Shown here: piece after piece, positions 11,218-22,205 of the stretch
How the letters are laid out: each line of letters starts with the position of its first letter
Position numbering within the stretch: the stretch's first letter is position 1
Assembly: GCA_942159475.1 (NCBI GenBank)
Contig: OW804097.1
Coordinates: 110,608,582 to 110,672,581, forward strand
DNA from: Sthenelais limicola
Lineage: Eukaryota; Annelida; Polychaeta; Phyllodocida; Sigalionidae
Length of the DNA stretch: 64,000 nucleotides
Direction: 5' to 3'
Made by a program: the position numbers and the translations under genes
The notes under the pieces: generated by a model
Databases searched by the model: none
Seen by the model: the letters and a program-made list of their open reading frames with translations, nothing else
What the model was told of the DNA's origin: nothing

Positions 11218-11408
11218 AGTTGTCAATCAAACCAAGATAGCTAATAGAATACAAGACATGTAAACCAATAGAATGTCACACTGGCCTTCAGGGATTTACT
11301 GCAGAGATGGTAGAAGGTTGTCAATCAAACAGTCCTAACCAATAGGATGTCACACTGGCCTTCAGGGATTTACTTCAGAGATGGTAGAAGGTTGTCAATC
11401 AAGCAGTC
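11218..11408 (+). repeat. 74-bp tandem duplication plus partial third copy
   Basis: The unit contains CCAATAGAATGTCACACTGG, cttcagggatttactgcaga and gatggtagaaggttgtcaat. It occurs at about 11263 and again 74 bp later at 11337, with a partial third copy (tgtcaatcaaacc) at about 11220. Each copy keeps TGTCAATCA and CCAATAG. Confidence 0.8.
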
Positions 11409-11547
11409 TTTGCATAAGTGCCAAGTTAGTAGTGTTGGTGTGAATTACATCACACAGAGATGGGCATCCAGATATCCTCCCAGATAAGTGTCCACACTCC
11501 TCACACCAACCCTCAACCAACACCTCAAAATGTATCACATGAACTGG

Positions 11548-11570
11548 CTACTCAGGATGATTGACAGAAT
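11548..11570 (+). promoter_or_regulatory. TGATTGACAG motif (Pbx/Meis-type, candidate)
   Basis: A canonical TALE-homeodomain composite site, in line with the TGTCAATCA repeats (its reverse complement) just upstream. This is sequence motif only. Confidence 0.3.
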
Positions 11571-11574
11571 GGTA

Positions 11575-12229
11575 CGCAATTCACTAACATTCACGAATTT
11601 TTAATTCCGTAGAATGTAAAAACCATGGTTTTCCGCCCACTGAGCGACAATAAGTGAAACAATCGCATCAAAGGCTTTTGGCTTACCTGAACCTGTTTTG
11701 TTTGTAATACTGATATTATTCCGGTAAGACTAGGAATTATAAATGTACAAATACATTGAGTAATACGGTAATCACACTCACCACCTTAGGTCACACGGAA
11801 GTGGTCTCCTCTTGCTTCCTGGTAGATGTTGGATTACAGTTTCCTTTTTCACCTTCAATCTGTGGAGATAAACCTTTAATATTGTAAGCTAGTGACCTTT
11901 ACAGGGATAAGAAAAGGATGTAATATTTACCATGACAGGTGTAATGAAGGACAATGATAAAGCACAATAATCAGGAAATAAAACGTTTCCGACTGCAAAA
12001 CCTGTCGTCTGCTCCATGACCTTGACCTTGTATATGATTCTTCTTGTATTTTCGGCGCCAAATCTCCATGATACATGACACAGCTAATGTTGAAGTATGA
12101 TTTGATATTCTTGTTTCTTGATGACTTGCGTCTTGCCTGGATGTGTGTTTTTCCATATTATGACGATGTTCATAACAACAGATAACATGAATGCCTTCTA
12201 ATGAGCGCAAGCAGCTAAGATATCAAATG
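11575..12229. other. No recognised feature
   Basis: No ORF, RNA or repeat family recognised. Confidence 0.4.
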
Positions 12230-12655
12230 AGATGTGTCACAGGAAAATAAGTCCCAAGTCGCAAAAATGTTGAGGTCTAAGCACATTTGAAAAGAGGAGA
12301 TCAGGTCAATTATAATGATAGTTAACATTAGGACAGCTAAAAGAACTTCTATATTTTGATAGTTGAATATTTTGCATATAAGATATTTTTTTTTTTTCGA
12401 AAAGGAAAGTTTGCTATATCATACAAACGTTTCACACTGCATTGTACTGTGGACAATTACTAGTAAAGGAGCTTTATATACTCTACAGGATGAGCTTCGA
12501 AGAACATAGATATATTTAATACGTGATCCTTACGTACACGTACATGTATTCATACGACTTGGAGCATATGCCAAACATGAGAAGATTTCTACAATGAGAT
12601 CTTGTGAACAAAATATCAATTTTGCGACTTTTGACTCATTTCTCTGAAACACATC
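12230..12655 (-). repeat. Family C foldback MITE, copy 2 (both ends)
   Basis: Left arm gatgtgtcacaggaaaataa and right arm tttgcgacttttgactcatt then tctctgaaacacatc. The interior carries attactagtaaaggagc. The right arm holds a TGACTCA. Confidence 0.8.
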
Positions 12656-13329
12656 GAATAAGTACTCATGTATCACAAAGTCTCATTTTATTTGCCATCC
12701 CTGATTTTGCTGCGAATGCAATTCAATTGAAAATGTCATAATAATCTAGTCATTACAATCTATGACATTCTAGTCAACGTCTTAAAACAGATCTCAATTA
12801 CATCTAACCCACGTGAAGCATAACATTATGCCAGGGGATATCTTAGAACACCACATTGGAGACGTTAATTAGGTTTCTTTCAATTTGATCAATTTCTTTA
12901 GGAAAAGGAATGATTAATTTCCAGTGTTCATTTTTAGCCGCACCAACTAAACTCTGGTTTTGAGGACGGATGGTAGCCGGCGGGTCTTTCTTGGTGGGTT
13001 GATTCGCTTTCAAGTCTAGTCTCTCAGTCTCAGATGAAAGAGTTATGCTTTGATTGAAATAGAAGAGAAAGAGAAAATAGAGCTTCAACTATGCTGGGAA
13101 TTTATTGCTGCAGATCAACTGGAAACCCCCAAAAGCTCAGCTCCAATCTTAGAAAGATTTCGGTCGATACACGATTTTTATGAATACTTATTTTTAGTTT
13201 GAAACCAACAACAGCAGTTTAAATTTAACGTTGTGTGACTTGAAGGACATGTAATGGAATAACAGGTTATTGAGAAGCTGGGCTTGAGATATATTGAGAA
13301 GACTAGACATATTATTATAATTGACATAT
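12656..13329. other. No recognised feature
   Basis: AT-rich sequence. A short minus-strand frame at 12843-13088 has no recognisable domain. Confidence 0.4.
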
Positions 13330-13374
13330 CAGTCTAGGCTCAGATTTGAGAGAGTCCCTCCATATTGAGAGAAA

Positions 13375-13587
13375 AGGGTGGTCTCCACTGGCTGCGGTAA
13401 GCTCTGTGGTAAGCCTTGCGATGGTTTTTCTGGTTCTGTAGGTGGAGAGGAATGACGAGGTCCTTGCCTACATGGTCAGTGAATCATGTACTCAGGAACT
13501 CGCCACTTCTCACCAACACAGCACCATCACAAGGCTTACCGCAGAGAGCTTACCGCAGAGCTTACCACAGCCAGTGGAGACCAACCT
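13375..13587. mobile_element. 213-bp foldback element nested in family H copy 4
   Basis: Ends AGGGTGGTCTCCACTGGCTG and, inverted, AGGTTGGTCTCCACTGGCTG. The arms continue through GGTAAGCTCTG for about 45-60 bp, and the right arm carries an extra repeat of that motif. AAA flanks both sides. The short ORF across it is not considered a gene. Confidence 0.7.
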
Positions 13588-13639
13588 AAAGCCTCTACCT
13601 CCAAACCGCAATATATCATATTAATGTAGTTTAGGGTAT

Positions 13640-13812
13640 AGGTTAGCAAGCCATACCGTTCTGGTCTTTACAAACTTTAATTACAATTAAAATTGTCTTG
13701 TCCGTAGTCAAAAACCATTTACACAGAAATACCAGAAAACCCTTTTCTGATGAATGGCACCTCTTTGTAATCGCACTTGGGTACAAATAAAGAATAATTT
13801 GAATTAAATTGA
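13640..13812 (+). repeat. Probable retroelement 3' fragment nested in family H copy 4
   Basis: Ends cttgggtacaaataaagaat followed by AATTTGAATTAAATTGAAT, a polyadenylation-like signal plus TTGAA-type tail. Confidence 0.45.
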
Positions 13813-13924
13813 ATCCCGTTGGGACCCCTACACCACGCTAAGGAAAGAAATTAGCGCAGTAGGCAGTCCAATTACCGACACACCATTCTTATCCAATCTG
13901 AGAGGCTCTGAGACTAGACTGATA

Positions 13925-14717
13925 AGTATGTCATTATTATATATCATCAGACAGTCTGTATAGCCAACTAAATCAGGAGACTGATAAGAAGGGAGGACTT
14001 TCAACTTAAAGAATCAATTTAAAGTGGAAAAAGGGAAGTTAGATTTAAAAAGACTTTTAACAACAGTAATGAAGACAGTCATAACTAAATAGAGTGAGAT
14101 AGAGAAGGGGAGAGGACTGCGCAAATATAGCAGTCTAGAAAACGAAAGTGAAAGTAATGTACACCAAGTTTTGGCCCCTGTGCACTCAGACGCTGGTGTC
14201 TTATGAACGCTGGGTGGCGGCGTTCCTATGTTTACTTTGAAGTTGACTGGAAGAACGCTAGAAGAACGCTGGTAAGGCACTGAGACACACCAAACAGACG
14301 CGCATTAATGTCGACAGAGAAAAAGAGTTCTCTCTATAGATTGCTGCGGTAAATAGCGGAAGAAAAGTGAGAAAAGGTTAGGGTTTGGACTCGGACGGTG
14401 TTTCATAAAAAATATAGTCGACCTTGTCTTGTATATAGTGTTGTGTATGGGTTTGAGGTATTGTAACCATTTACGAAAAAACGGTAATATTTTAGTTTTT
14501 TTTCATCTTATAACAGACAGTATGAATTTGTCGATATTTTCAACAGTATCCCGTATCTTTACCAATTCGGTTTTCTGCTTTTAATTATTATGATAATTTT
14601 TAGACTACATAATTCAAACATTATGATAACCTTTCATGAGCGCACATGAATGTCTGTGACACACTGTGCAAGCTCCATTCCCAACTATTACGATGAAAGA
14701 AGTCTTTACAAATGTAC
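13925..14717. other. No recognised feature
   Basis: Nothing recognised. The minus-strand frame at 14014-14280 lacks any known domain. Confidence 0.35.
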
Positions 14718-14823
14718 GGATATTAGGACTTATAGGACAGAATGTATCAATATGCTGCTGCGGAATAAAAGATAGAAAATCTTTAGTTTTTGACCAATGT
14801 TAACTGAGACTGCTGTTTTAAAG
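14718..14823 (-). repeat. Family I element, copy 2 (fragment)
   Basis: Shares gaatgtatcaatatgctgct, agaaaatctttagtttttga and the ending actgctgttttaaag. Confidence 0.6.
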
Positions 14824-15099
14824 TTCTACTGAGAACATTTGAAAAGAGTAGCATATTAGCAAATGTTAGTGTGTTTCCTCTCTGAAACAGAAGGCAGTAT
14901 ATACTAACCCAGGATTTAGTGAAAGGCTAACTACATGGGCACAACTAAAACTGTCTCAGTATGATATATGTAGGTATCTTAGAGAAAAAGTCATTTTTAA
15001 CATCCCATCCTTCGAAACCCTTCACTCTACTTTTCCACTCCCTCACGCCTCCTCTAACTTCCATTGAGTCAATGAGGCTCAGATATTTCATCAATTCAT

Positions 15100-15300
15100 C
15101 AAGCAAGTCTCGCGAGATTGGCCGAGACTCTGGCGAGATCTGCACCACTCTTGAGGCAGGAACTGACTGAGTGTGATCCACAGTACGCATGCGTGAAATG
15201 GATACCTACTCGGAACGCTCAGAGAACGCGCCGAAAGTGTCCCTCAGGTCACTTGAGTGTGGCTGACTTCCGTTTCCGGTGTTTTGGGGGGATGATCTGA
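15100..15300. promoter_or_regulatory. CpG-rich promoter-like patch (candidate)
   Basis: Contains the palindrome TCTCGCGAGA (15108-15117), known from vertebrate TATA-less promoters. Also present are the palindrome ACGCATGCGT (15185-15194, NRF1-like), GAACGCGCCGAAAG, and ACTTCCGTTTCCGG (ETS-like). CpG density is well above the surroundings. It could be a promoter of this gene, of an unseen neighbour, or an enhancer. Overlapping short frames on both strands are probably by-products. Confidence 0.35.
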
Positions 15301-16250
15301 GGGGGAGAGTGACTTGACAATAAAGTGGACGAGGAGAGAGGAAGTGGTCGAGAGGAAGGCAGTGAGAGAGGTAGAGAGTAGAGGCACGGATTTGCGATGG
15401 GAAAGAAGAAAAGACAAAAATGGAAACTGCTGGGGTACCTTAGCATTGAATGCTCTTACTAAATGCTTCTCTCTTCTAAGGTTGTTTGCCGAGGTGTTGT
15501 TGGAAGGGCTGCGCTTCTTGCCAAAGTAACATCACTATAGATCTAGAAATATAGATCTGCAGATCAAAAATGGACTCCATAAGAAAACCTTAAACATCAT
15601 TTCTTATGAGAACTAATCAGCCCCCCCCCCTTGTGAACAAGCGTCGCAGAATGTCAAATGTACCGAATTACTACTATCTATATTATTGACTATTTTTTGC
15701 TGAAAGATTATGGCGAAACATTTGTTGATATTTAAACACCCAAGCTAGTTTTACTGCCAGCGTCAATCATCTTGCCACATCCATGGGATTCTTTCTCTTT
15801 TCAAAAATCCCTTGTAAGGAAAGTTTTTAAAGTAGCTATGCTTAGCATAATTATAACCTCAGACACTAATGGTATAACATAGCAACCCTTATTTCCAGAT
15901 TATATAGAAAAATATGATATAATTGAATAAGATATATCGAGGCCAAAGGTTTTACAAGGGCAATGCATGTCTCGCGCATGTAGCCTATGCCTCACCCTTG
16001 AAATCTTAAACAGGGAAATATCCTGTGCGGGGGTTTCCATAGGTGTAGCACTATTAGCATATAAAAGCCTTTATGCACATATATATAGGCATTTCCCTGA
16101 AAAGAAATTACTTCTGGCTTTGTTGTATTAGACCTATCTAATATTTGTAAAGTAATATGGACTACCCGTGTTATTCTTCCCCTCGTTTTACTGTATGTAG
16201 GGTGCATTAATATTAGGACCTGTGTCAAAATGGAGTTTTTACTGTTACAA
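15301..16250. other. Unassigned
   Basis: A purine-rich stretch (15300-15420), then AT-rich sequence. No gene or family recognised. Confidence 0.35.
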
Positions 16251-16593
16251 TCAATCTAGACTCAGAGCCTCTCACATCATATAAGAATAGTATGTCGGTA
16301 ATTGGACACCTACAGCGCTAATGGTTTTCCTGGCCCTAGAGTAGGCACCCTAATAGCATTATAATGGTATTTGGCGGTTTGGAGGCTTTCCCTCAGATAG
16401 TAGGTACTCTCTCAACTCTGAGCCCAGCCTGGAGAGGCCCTCCCTCATTTTGGAAGTATCCTCTCAAATCTGAGCCTAGAGTGGAGAGTTTCTGTCAGTT
16501 TGGAAGGACCCTCTCAAGTCCGAGCCTAGACTGGAGAGGCCTTCCCTCAGTGTGTAGGGACTCTCTCAGTTCTCAGTTCTCAGCCTAGACTTG
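16251..16593 (+). repeat. Family H element, copy 5, with tandemly amplified right end
   Basis: Starts caatctagactcagagcctc. The terminal unit (GGAGAGGCCTTCCCTCAG, then CTCTCAGTCTGAGCCTAGACT-like sequence) is repeated about four times at roughly 50-bp spacing from 16382 to 16593. Confidence 0.75.
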
Positions 16594-17077
16594 TTAGAAA
16601 ATGTAGTTATAATAGCTCTAATGATTTACCTAACCACAATTCTATTATGAAGGTCTATTAAATGAACTGCGGAACTGCGTAGTTGACGCTTTGTCACAAT
16701 TTTAACCTCAGCATTGCATGACCATTCAACAGATCTTTAAATATTTGAAAAGTACTCTAAATGAACTCGTCTCTAGAACTAGGAGACTTGCATGACTAAA
16801 CGGAAACCCTTTTATTAACATTATTTGGAACTTAATGCCTTTGCACTCACGCAAAGGAGACAGAGAAGCTTCGTGACTAGACAGGTATAAAAGGGTGTAC
16901 CCATGTTCAAGGATCTCTTGGCTTTTTTGGCAATAGTAAGAAAGCCATATGCAGCCGTTCGTTACATAGTATTGTATTTGTACCATTTCCTTCGGTAGTA
17001 TACTACTACATTAGGGTGCATTATTGCGTTAGAAGATACTTGGCATTCCAGGCGTTCTTTAAGTATGAGCAGTAAAC
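16594..17077. other. No recognised feature
   Basis: A minus-strand frame at 16726-16986 has no recognisable domain. Confidence 0.4.
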
Positions 17078-17420
17078 TGGGGCCTGTTGTATAAGCTATG
17101 AAAAGGGAAATTATGTGCGGGGATTTCCAGCACCTTTCCCCTTCCTTTGGTGGGTAGGAATTCCAACACCTTTCCTCTTCCTTTGGTGGGTAGGAATTCC
17201 TATACCTTTCCCCTTCCTTTGGTGGGTAGGAATTCCTACACTTTCCCCTTCCTTTGGTGGGTAGAAATTCCTATACCATTCCCCTTCCTTTGGTGGGTAG
17301 GAATTCCTATACCTTTCCCCCATCCTTTGGTGGGTAGGAATTCCTGCACCTTTCCCCCTTCCTTTGGTGGGTAGGACGAACGACTATAGGTTATTCCTAC
17401 CAGCTGGACGAGAAACATCT
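17078..17420 (+). repeat. Family F element, copy 3, carrying a 7-unit 36-bp minisatellite
   Basis: Left end ggggcctgttgtataagcta, right core ttattcctaccagctgga. Between 17125 and 17375 the unit CTTTCCCCTTCCTTTGGTGG GTAGGAATTCCTATAC is repeated seven times (GGTGGGTAG at 17149, 17186, 17221, 17257, 17293, 17329, 17367). The open frames on both strands arise from the repeat. Confidence 0.85.
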
Positions 17421-17719
17421 CCAGAATCATATATACTAAAGTTTCAGAAAAATCCAATTTGTTTCCATTTTCCACTAGATACTCGGGGTTGCCTTTATAA
17501 CTAGTCCAGTTTGCATCTAGTCACACAAAACACAGAAACAAACTTGTTTATGGAGTAATGGCATAATGCATTTCTTGTGTGTCCTTAAGGGTGTAGATGG
17601 GAGCAATATATAGGTTAATGGGATAATGAAATAACTAAGAAGGAAAAAACTAAGGTCTTTAATTATCCGATGAATACCTCGAGGGACAATGCCATGTGTT
17701 AAGGGCATGTCTTAGATGT

Positions 17720-17956
17720 GTTTTGTTCTAGAACAAAGAAGTATAACTCACAGAGCAACTCATAGAGCTCACAGAGCAACTTACAGAGCAACTCAAACCT
17801 TATTCCAAAACACGATAATTGCCGGAAGAAATGGGTCAATTCATCAGATTTTTCCCATAAGATATATCGACCAGTTTGTCTTCCTCACAAGCAAAATATT
17901 TGTGTACATCTTCAAAGACAAATAAAAAACCTCTTATCTTATCTTATCTTATATCG
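17720..17956 (+). repeat. Short tandem repeat and retroelement-like tail
   Basis: Three to four copies of acagagcaact occur in 17750-17792. The segment ends caaagacaaataaaaaacct followed by CTTAT repeats, like a non-LTR retroelement terminus. Confidence 0.4.
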
Positions 17957-18298
17957 TTCATTCGGCAGAGAAGATAAATGTATGGTCTTAAAGCTGAAAT
18001 GTCAGTTAAAGTGACACTTGCCACTGAGTTCCTGATTTGGGATAAGTTGCCTTAAATTTCGAACACGCGCTAGATCATTATGTCAGTAATCAATCCCCAG
18101 AAGGATTGATTTTAGAAAAAAGTGGATTTGGAGCATTTAAGGGTTTTAAAGCTAGATTTGTATCATCCTGTAAAAGATCACATACATATGTTATTAAACA
18201 TGTAATTATACATGTCATTATACATGTACTTGTCTAGAAATATACAATACTCAAACTATAAATGGGGAGTATAATCTGTTTAAACTTTTACATTGCAG
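17957..18298. other. Intron sequence upstream of the first CUB exon
   Basis: No family match. The last 25 bases form the polypyrimidine tract and acceptor of the exon at 18299. Confidence 0.5.
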
Positions 18299-18510
18299 GT
18301 GTCTCCATGACTATGTGGACCTTTTCACTCAGGGTAAAAACACAGAGGACTTTTTGGAGGTGCCCCTGCATGGGCGATATTGTGGGATGGACAAGGATAC
18401 GCTGCCCCACCTACTCATCACCATGGAGAATATATTCTACCTGGGGCTCTATACAGACGAGGGAAACACAGAGAAGGGTTTTCAGGGCGAGTACAGCTTC
18501 ATTGATGCTG
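18299..18510 (+). CDS. CUB-domain exon, C-terminal half of a CUB domain (SOL-1/Neto-like protein)
   Basis: An internal exon of 212 bases. It is preceded by a pyrimidine-rich acceptor (tttacattgcag, AG at 18297-18298) and followed by the strong donor gtaagt at 18511. Reading starts one base in, so the upstream intron is phase 2. It encodes about 70 residues beginning CLHDYVDLF and ending EYSFIDA plus one base. These match the second half of a CUB domain: Cys, then the Asp of HDYV, then the second Cys in RYCG, then LYTDEGNTEKGF with an Asp where CUB calcium sites have one, then the closing GEYSF strand. CUB domains are extracellular binding modules with two disulfides. The two cysteines here would form the second. 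The wording resembles SOL-1/Neto-type neuronal receptor auxiliary proteins, which is an inference from memory. The first half of this domain must lie on an exon upstream; I did not find it in 1-18298. Confidence 0.88.
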
Positions 18511-18577
18511 GTAAGTTATTCCTTAGTTATTATTTTTCTCTTTTTTTTAAAGTTGTTACTAGGAATAGTTTACCTTA

Positions 18578-18660
18578 CGGTGGTCTTCCATTAGTACCTG
18601 CGGAGGTGAAACTGCAGCCGTGCCTGGGTTCAAACCCACAGCATATAAAAGAAACTTTAT
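18578..18660 (-). mobile_element. Family S tRNA-derived SINE fragment, copy 1
   Basis: The minus strand reads gggtttgaacccaggcacgg, then ctgcagtttcacctcc and ggtactaatggaagacc. It matches the copy at 63684 over and after the pol III B box. The A-box half is missing. Confidence 0.6.
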
Positions 18661-19509
18661 TTCCATTTTGGTATACAAAGGTTTCTACATGGAAATAGGT
18701 TTTTGTTCTCTGTCCGGGACAGTTCTTCCGAACAAGCAAACCTTCGGCGACTACGTCTCTAATTACAAGTAAATGAAATAGAAAATATACTTGTACATTG
18801 TAATCCCACCTCATTTTTCTTTTATGGGAGGGCTTAGTAGCCTCCAGTTCTCAGTGTGGATTTTTTGGGGCAGGGCTTACATGCCTGCGGTTGTGGGTTT
18901 AGAGGTCTCTTGCTTACCCATACACAAACAAATACTGAATATGCTAACAATAAATGAATAGAGGAGAGGGAAGCAGGGTGACTCAGGCTTCCTTATGCCA
19001 GTGTCCAGTGGGCAGACGCAGGTCTGGTCAAGTCTCTTGGGTGCCCCGACGCACCAAGAGACTATCGGATTCGTCCAACTGGACTGAGAACGCAATGATA
19101 AGACCAATAGTATCACCTATCATAGTATCACCAGATTCCACCTGTTTAGGCCTCTTAAGACTGAAAAACGGCTTAATGGAGCCCCGGTTTAGTCTGCTAA
19201 AACATTACATCCCCACTATATGTCTATTCCACATGAGAAGTGCAATAATAATATGTTTATTACACGTGCATTCCTCTTGAAAGGTGCAATAAGTGGAGTG
19301 CAATTGTCTAACAAGGGCCTTGGGTCTCCGGGAAGCACGTAAAAACATCCATAGGCATAGATCTAGTCATAGGCCTACCGAGTTGGGCTACTTTTTCACT
19401 GTTATCTGATGATTGACTCATGATATTTGATCAAACTTTATGCACATATATATAATAAATATGCTTATGCGGACACATCTCGTCCAATACATTTTTATTA
19501 AGTAAATCA
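18661..19509. other. No supported feature
   Basis: A tRNA-like phrase (gcctgcggttgtgggtttag) near 18885 may be another decayed SINE piece. Nothing else recognised. Confidence 0.35.
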
Positions 19510-19599
19510 TAATAATGAGGTTTTAATGGCATTGTGTGGTTTGGGGAAAGAGATTTTCCCTCGGTTATGAGGGATTTTCTCACCTCTGAGCCTAGACTG
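19510..19599 (+). repeat. Family H element, copy 6 (right part)
   Basis: Has aatggcattgtgtggtttgg and the ending tctgagcctagactg. Confidence 0.65.
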
Positions 19600-19982
19600 T
19601 TCTGAATCCACACTTTATACATTGAAAATGCTGGAACTTACAAAAGTACATTCCTGCCCCATTTGTGCATAATGCGGGGTCGCTTAATGTTTAAGGAGAA
19701 ATAAAATAGTTGCCTTTAGCACCAAGTAAAGGTTTAATTTGTTAAACTAATCTTCTATAGATAAAATTATTTGATCAAACCGTACCATTTCAGATTTGAT
19801 TTTATGCTAAATGCATTCCTACATTGTTAGTAATTATCTATCAGTGTGCAAGTAATTAGAGGACATTTATGTTTCCTCTTTTTAAATTCACTTGAAAGCA
19901 GTAGGATTTTGTTTATGAAATTACATTGGAATTGTTAGCACAATGAATACAAATAAAAAAATCAGAGCGACATACATAATGT
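19600..19982. other. No recognised feature
   Basis: AT-rich, no family match. Confidence 0.4.
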
Positions 19983-20305
19983 AATAGGAAAGTTGCAAGT
20001 CGTATCTTGAATCTTGACTCGAATGGAATTATGGGACAATGTAAAAGCTATAGAAAACATTATACGTTAAGTATAGGATATTTATCAGTGCTCTAATGTC
20101 AATATTCATTTTTTATGTATGTATACATGTTTCCATAACATAAGTTCCCCTTTTTCATGGTTTTTAAAGACCATTTATACAAGCCGAATACTCTTGCATT
20201 TTCCATAAAAAAATGTTGCTAAATATTTGCATGTCAAACGTAAACTAAATTTACCATAGCAAGAACTTAACAGACATGCACAGTGGCACAGGCAAATCCC
20301 CTATT
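19983..20305 (+). repeat. Family G MITE, copy 4
   Basis: A diverged left end aataggaaagttgcaagtcg, then tatcttgaatcttgactcga; right end cacaggcaaatcccctatt. Confidence 0.75.
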
Positions 20306-20699
20306 AAAAGTATCGTCCTTGAGACTGGTCCATTGTCTTAAGAAAGCGCGGGAAAAGAAGTAGAATTGTCGTCTGCCTCTGACCTTGTGAGTAGTTTAGG
20401 AGATTGAGGTGACTATGTGCGAGAGGTTTGACTACAGGAAGATGTTTATTTTGGGAACCAATTTGATCATTCTGAGCAGGAGAAAGGAAATCCTATTTCA
20501 ATGCAAGGATTATTTATAAAACAACAGAATGATTCATTTATCGGGTGACCATTTTTGATGTACAACGTTCTGCAGGCTGTTTCGACAACAATGAACTTCA
20601 CACGGCTCCCTTTTCCAATGTTCTATCGTGTAATCACCTTGTGTGTTAAAGATACAGTCTCAGCTATAAACATACCGACAGTACAATTACTAACTCAAA
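20306..20699. other. No recognised feature
   Basis: Apparently single-copy sequence without an ORF. Confidence 0.4.
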
Positions 20700-20860
20700 G
20701 AGTGAGTGAGTAAGATTGGTTGTTTTACGCCCTTATCAACACATTTAATATTGTTATATCAAGGGCGGGAGAGCTGAGAGGAAGGCTGTTTATGATCATA
20801 CCCAGGAAATAGAGATAGAGAAGAAGGGAGAGTGAGACAGGCGGAAAAAGAGACAGGGAT
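20700..20860 (-). mobile_element. Family A SINE-like retroposon, copy 3 (head truncated)
   Basis: Tail microsatellite gagtgagtgag, gattggttgttttacgccc, and one ATGATCATACCCAGGAAATA. The second monomer is missing after gagacaggga. Confidence 0.75.
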
Positions 20861-20962
20861 AGATTAACAATTAAAGGTATGAGGAAATTGAGGAGGTAGT
20901 GTTACTATTACAGGCGAATTTTATCAATTAAATGAAACAATTTATAATTCATTTTTCACAAC

Positions 20963-21206
20963 AGGGTCAGATCGTCAGAAAATGTACAATCGGCAGACCT
21001 ACACATTGTGTAAATTCTGCTAAATTAGGCTGAAATATTATAAATATTATGTATATTTAGTTACATGTGGTATTGCCTTGATTCACAAAATCAGTTTCGT
21101 TATGTTATAAAATAGACTGTATTTTGAACCTCCTTTTGGACAAGAATTCGGGATATTGGAGAGGATTGGTGAAGGCGAATTGTACATTTTCAGACGATCT
21201 GACCCA
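20963..21206 (+). repeat. Family B MITE, copy 3
   Basis: Ends cagggtcagatcgtcagaaa and the inverse cagacgatctgaccca. They share the GATCGTCAG variant also seen at 35477, suggesting a subfamily. Confidence 0.8.
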
Positions 21207-22205
21207 ACATGTGGTCTCATGGTCTACCAATTTCGTATTTCCCTGAATAGGGTGATTTAGCAACTACAACGCACTAAGGCATCCACTAGCTACTTGCATG
21301 AAGTGGTACATAATTTCTGGCACACATTTAGTTAGCTGATGTATGATGCAACCACAAGCGACAAGAACAGGCCGTCAAAAACTATATCCTTAGGCCACCA
21401 AGTGGCTCATGCTTGGTAGAGTCAGCAGTCAGCTATGTCCATTCCCTAGGAGATGTGGGATGGTGGAGGGTTGGTTTTAAGGGGCCTAAATTCCTACAAT
21501 TTCACGAGTAGTATCATACATAGATAACAAAAACTGCACTTGTAATATTTGTAACATTTGTACAAAAAAATAATTTACAACTAATCATCATTTCAGCATG
21601 AAATGGACATGCGTTGGGAACATGCTTACCCACCTCTTAGCGTAATCAATGCTCATAGTCATATCTCTAGTCGGCAGCTAAGAACAGCACACCGAGTGAT
21701 GACGTAGTCCTCATAAAACACAATGTTCGCGTTAGCGTTCTAAACGTTGTAGGGTGCGCTAAATCTCCCTATTATTACCGAAACACCCCAAGCCCTGTCC
21801 TTCAAACGGAAAAACATTAGTTCGTGAGGAAACCGTCAGAATCGCTACTCGTATGTATAACGAACCAAGATAAAATGTGTCTGCAATTAATTCTTACATG
21901 CATCGTAGGTTGATAAGAAATGGCAGTAGGAGAAAAAACATAGAAAAACCGAAGTAATAATTAATAGGCCCCATCGTCACGATAAAAGATAAAGGATATG
22001 TACACAGATCTGATAAGGAAAGATTACAAACATATCGAAACCTTGGGGCTCGTTTGATATCAGAGAAAGAAGGGAGAAGAACAAAGGGATATGAGGGATG
22101 AGTGAAGGGATAAGAGGGATCTGGCCTAAAGACAAGGGTCTGATCTTGGTATTACATCCTGCCTACATAAATACATCTTGTCTACAAGTATAGATCTATC
22201 TCAAC
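21207..22205. other. No recognised feature
   Basis: About 1 kb without ORF or family match. The segment 21690-21850 has more CpG than its surroundings. Confidence 0.4.

Larger units (their letters stand above)
13330..13921 (-). repeat. Family H element, copy 4, split by two insertions
   Basis: The outer parts match family H: cagtctaggctcagatttga at the left; aaagcctctacctccaaacc at 13588; gcgcagtaggcagtccaatt and gaggctctgagactagactg at the right. A foldback (13375-13587) and a retroelement-like segment (about 13640-13812) interrupt it. Confidence 0.75.

Noticed and set aside
13442..13624. 60-codon frame
   Set aside because: Runs through a nested foldback into family H sequence.
17125..17375. 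CRISPR-like array
   Set aside because: The units are contiguous with no unique spacers, and the context is an animal intron.
17111..17475. Repetitive frames on both strands encoding VGRNSYTFP-like units
   Set aside because: They follow from the 36-bp minisatellite (36 is a multiple of 3) and exist on both strands.
18262..18594. 110-codon frame over the first CUB exon
   Set aside because: Wrong phase. The CUB reading is in the frame with CLHDYVDLF and ends at the donor at 18510.
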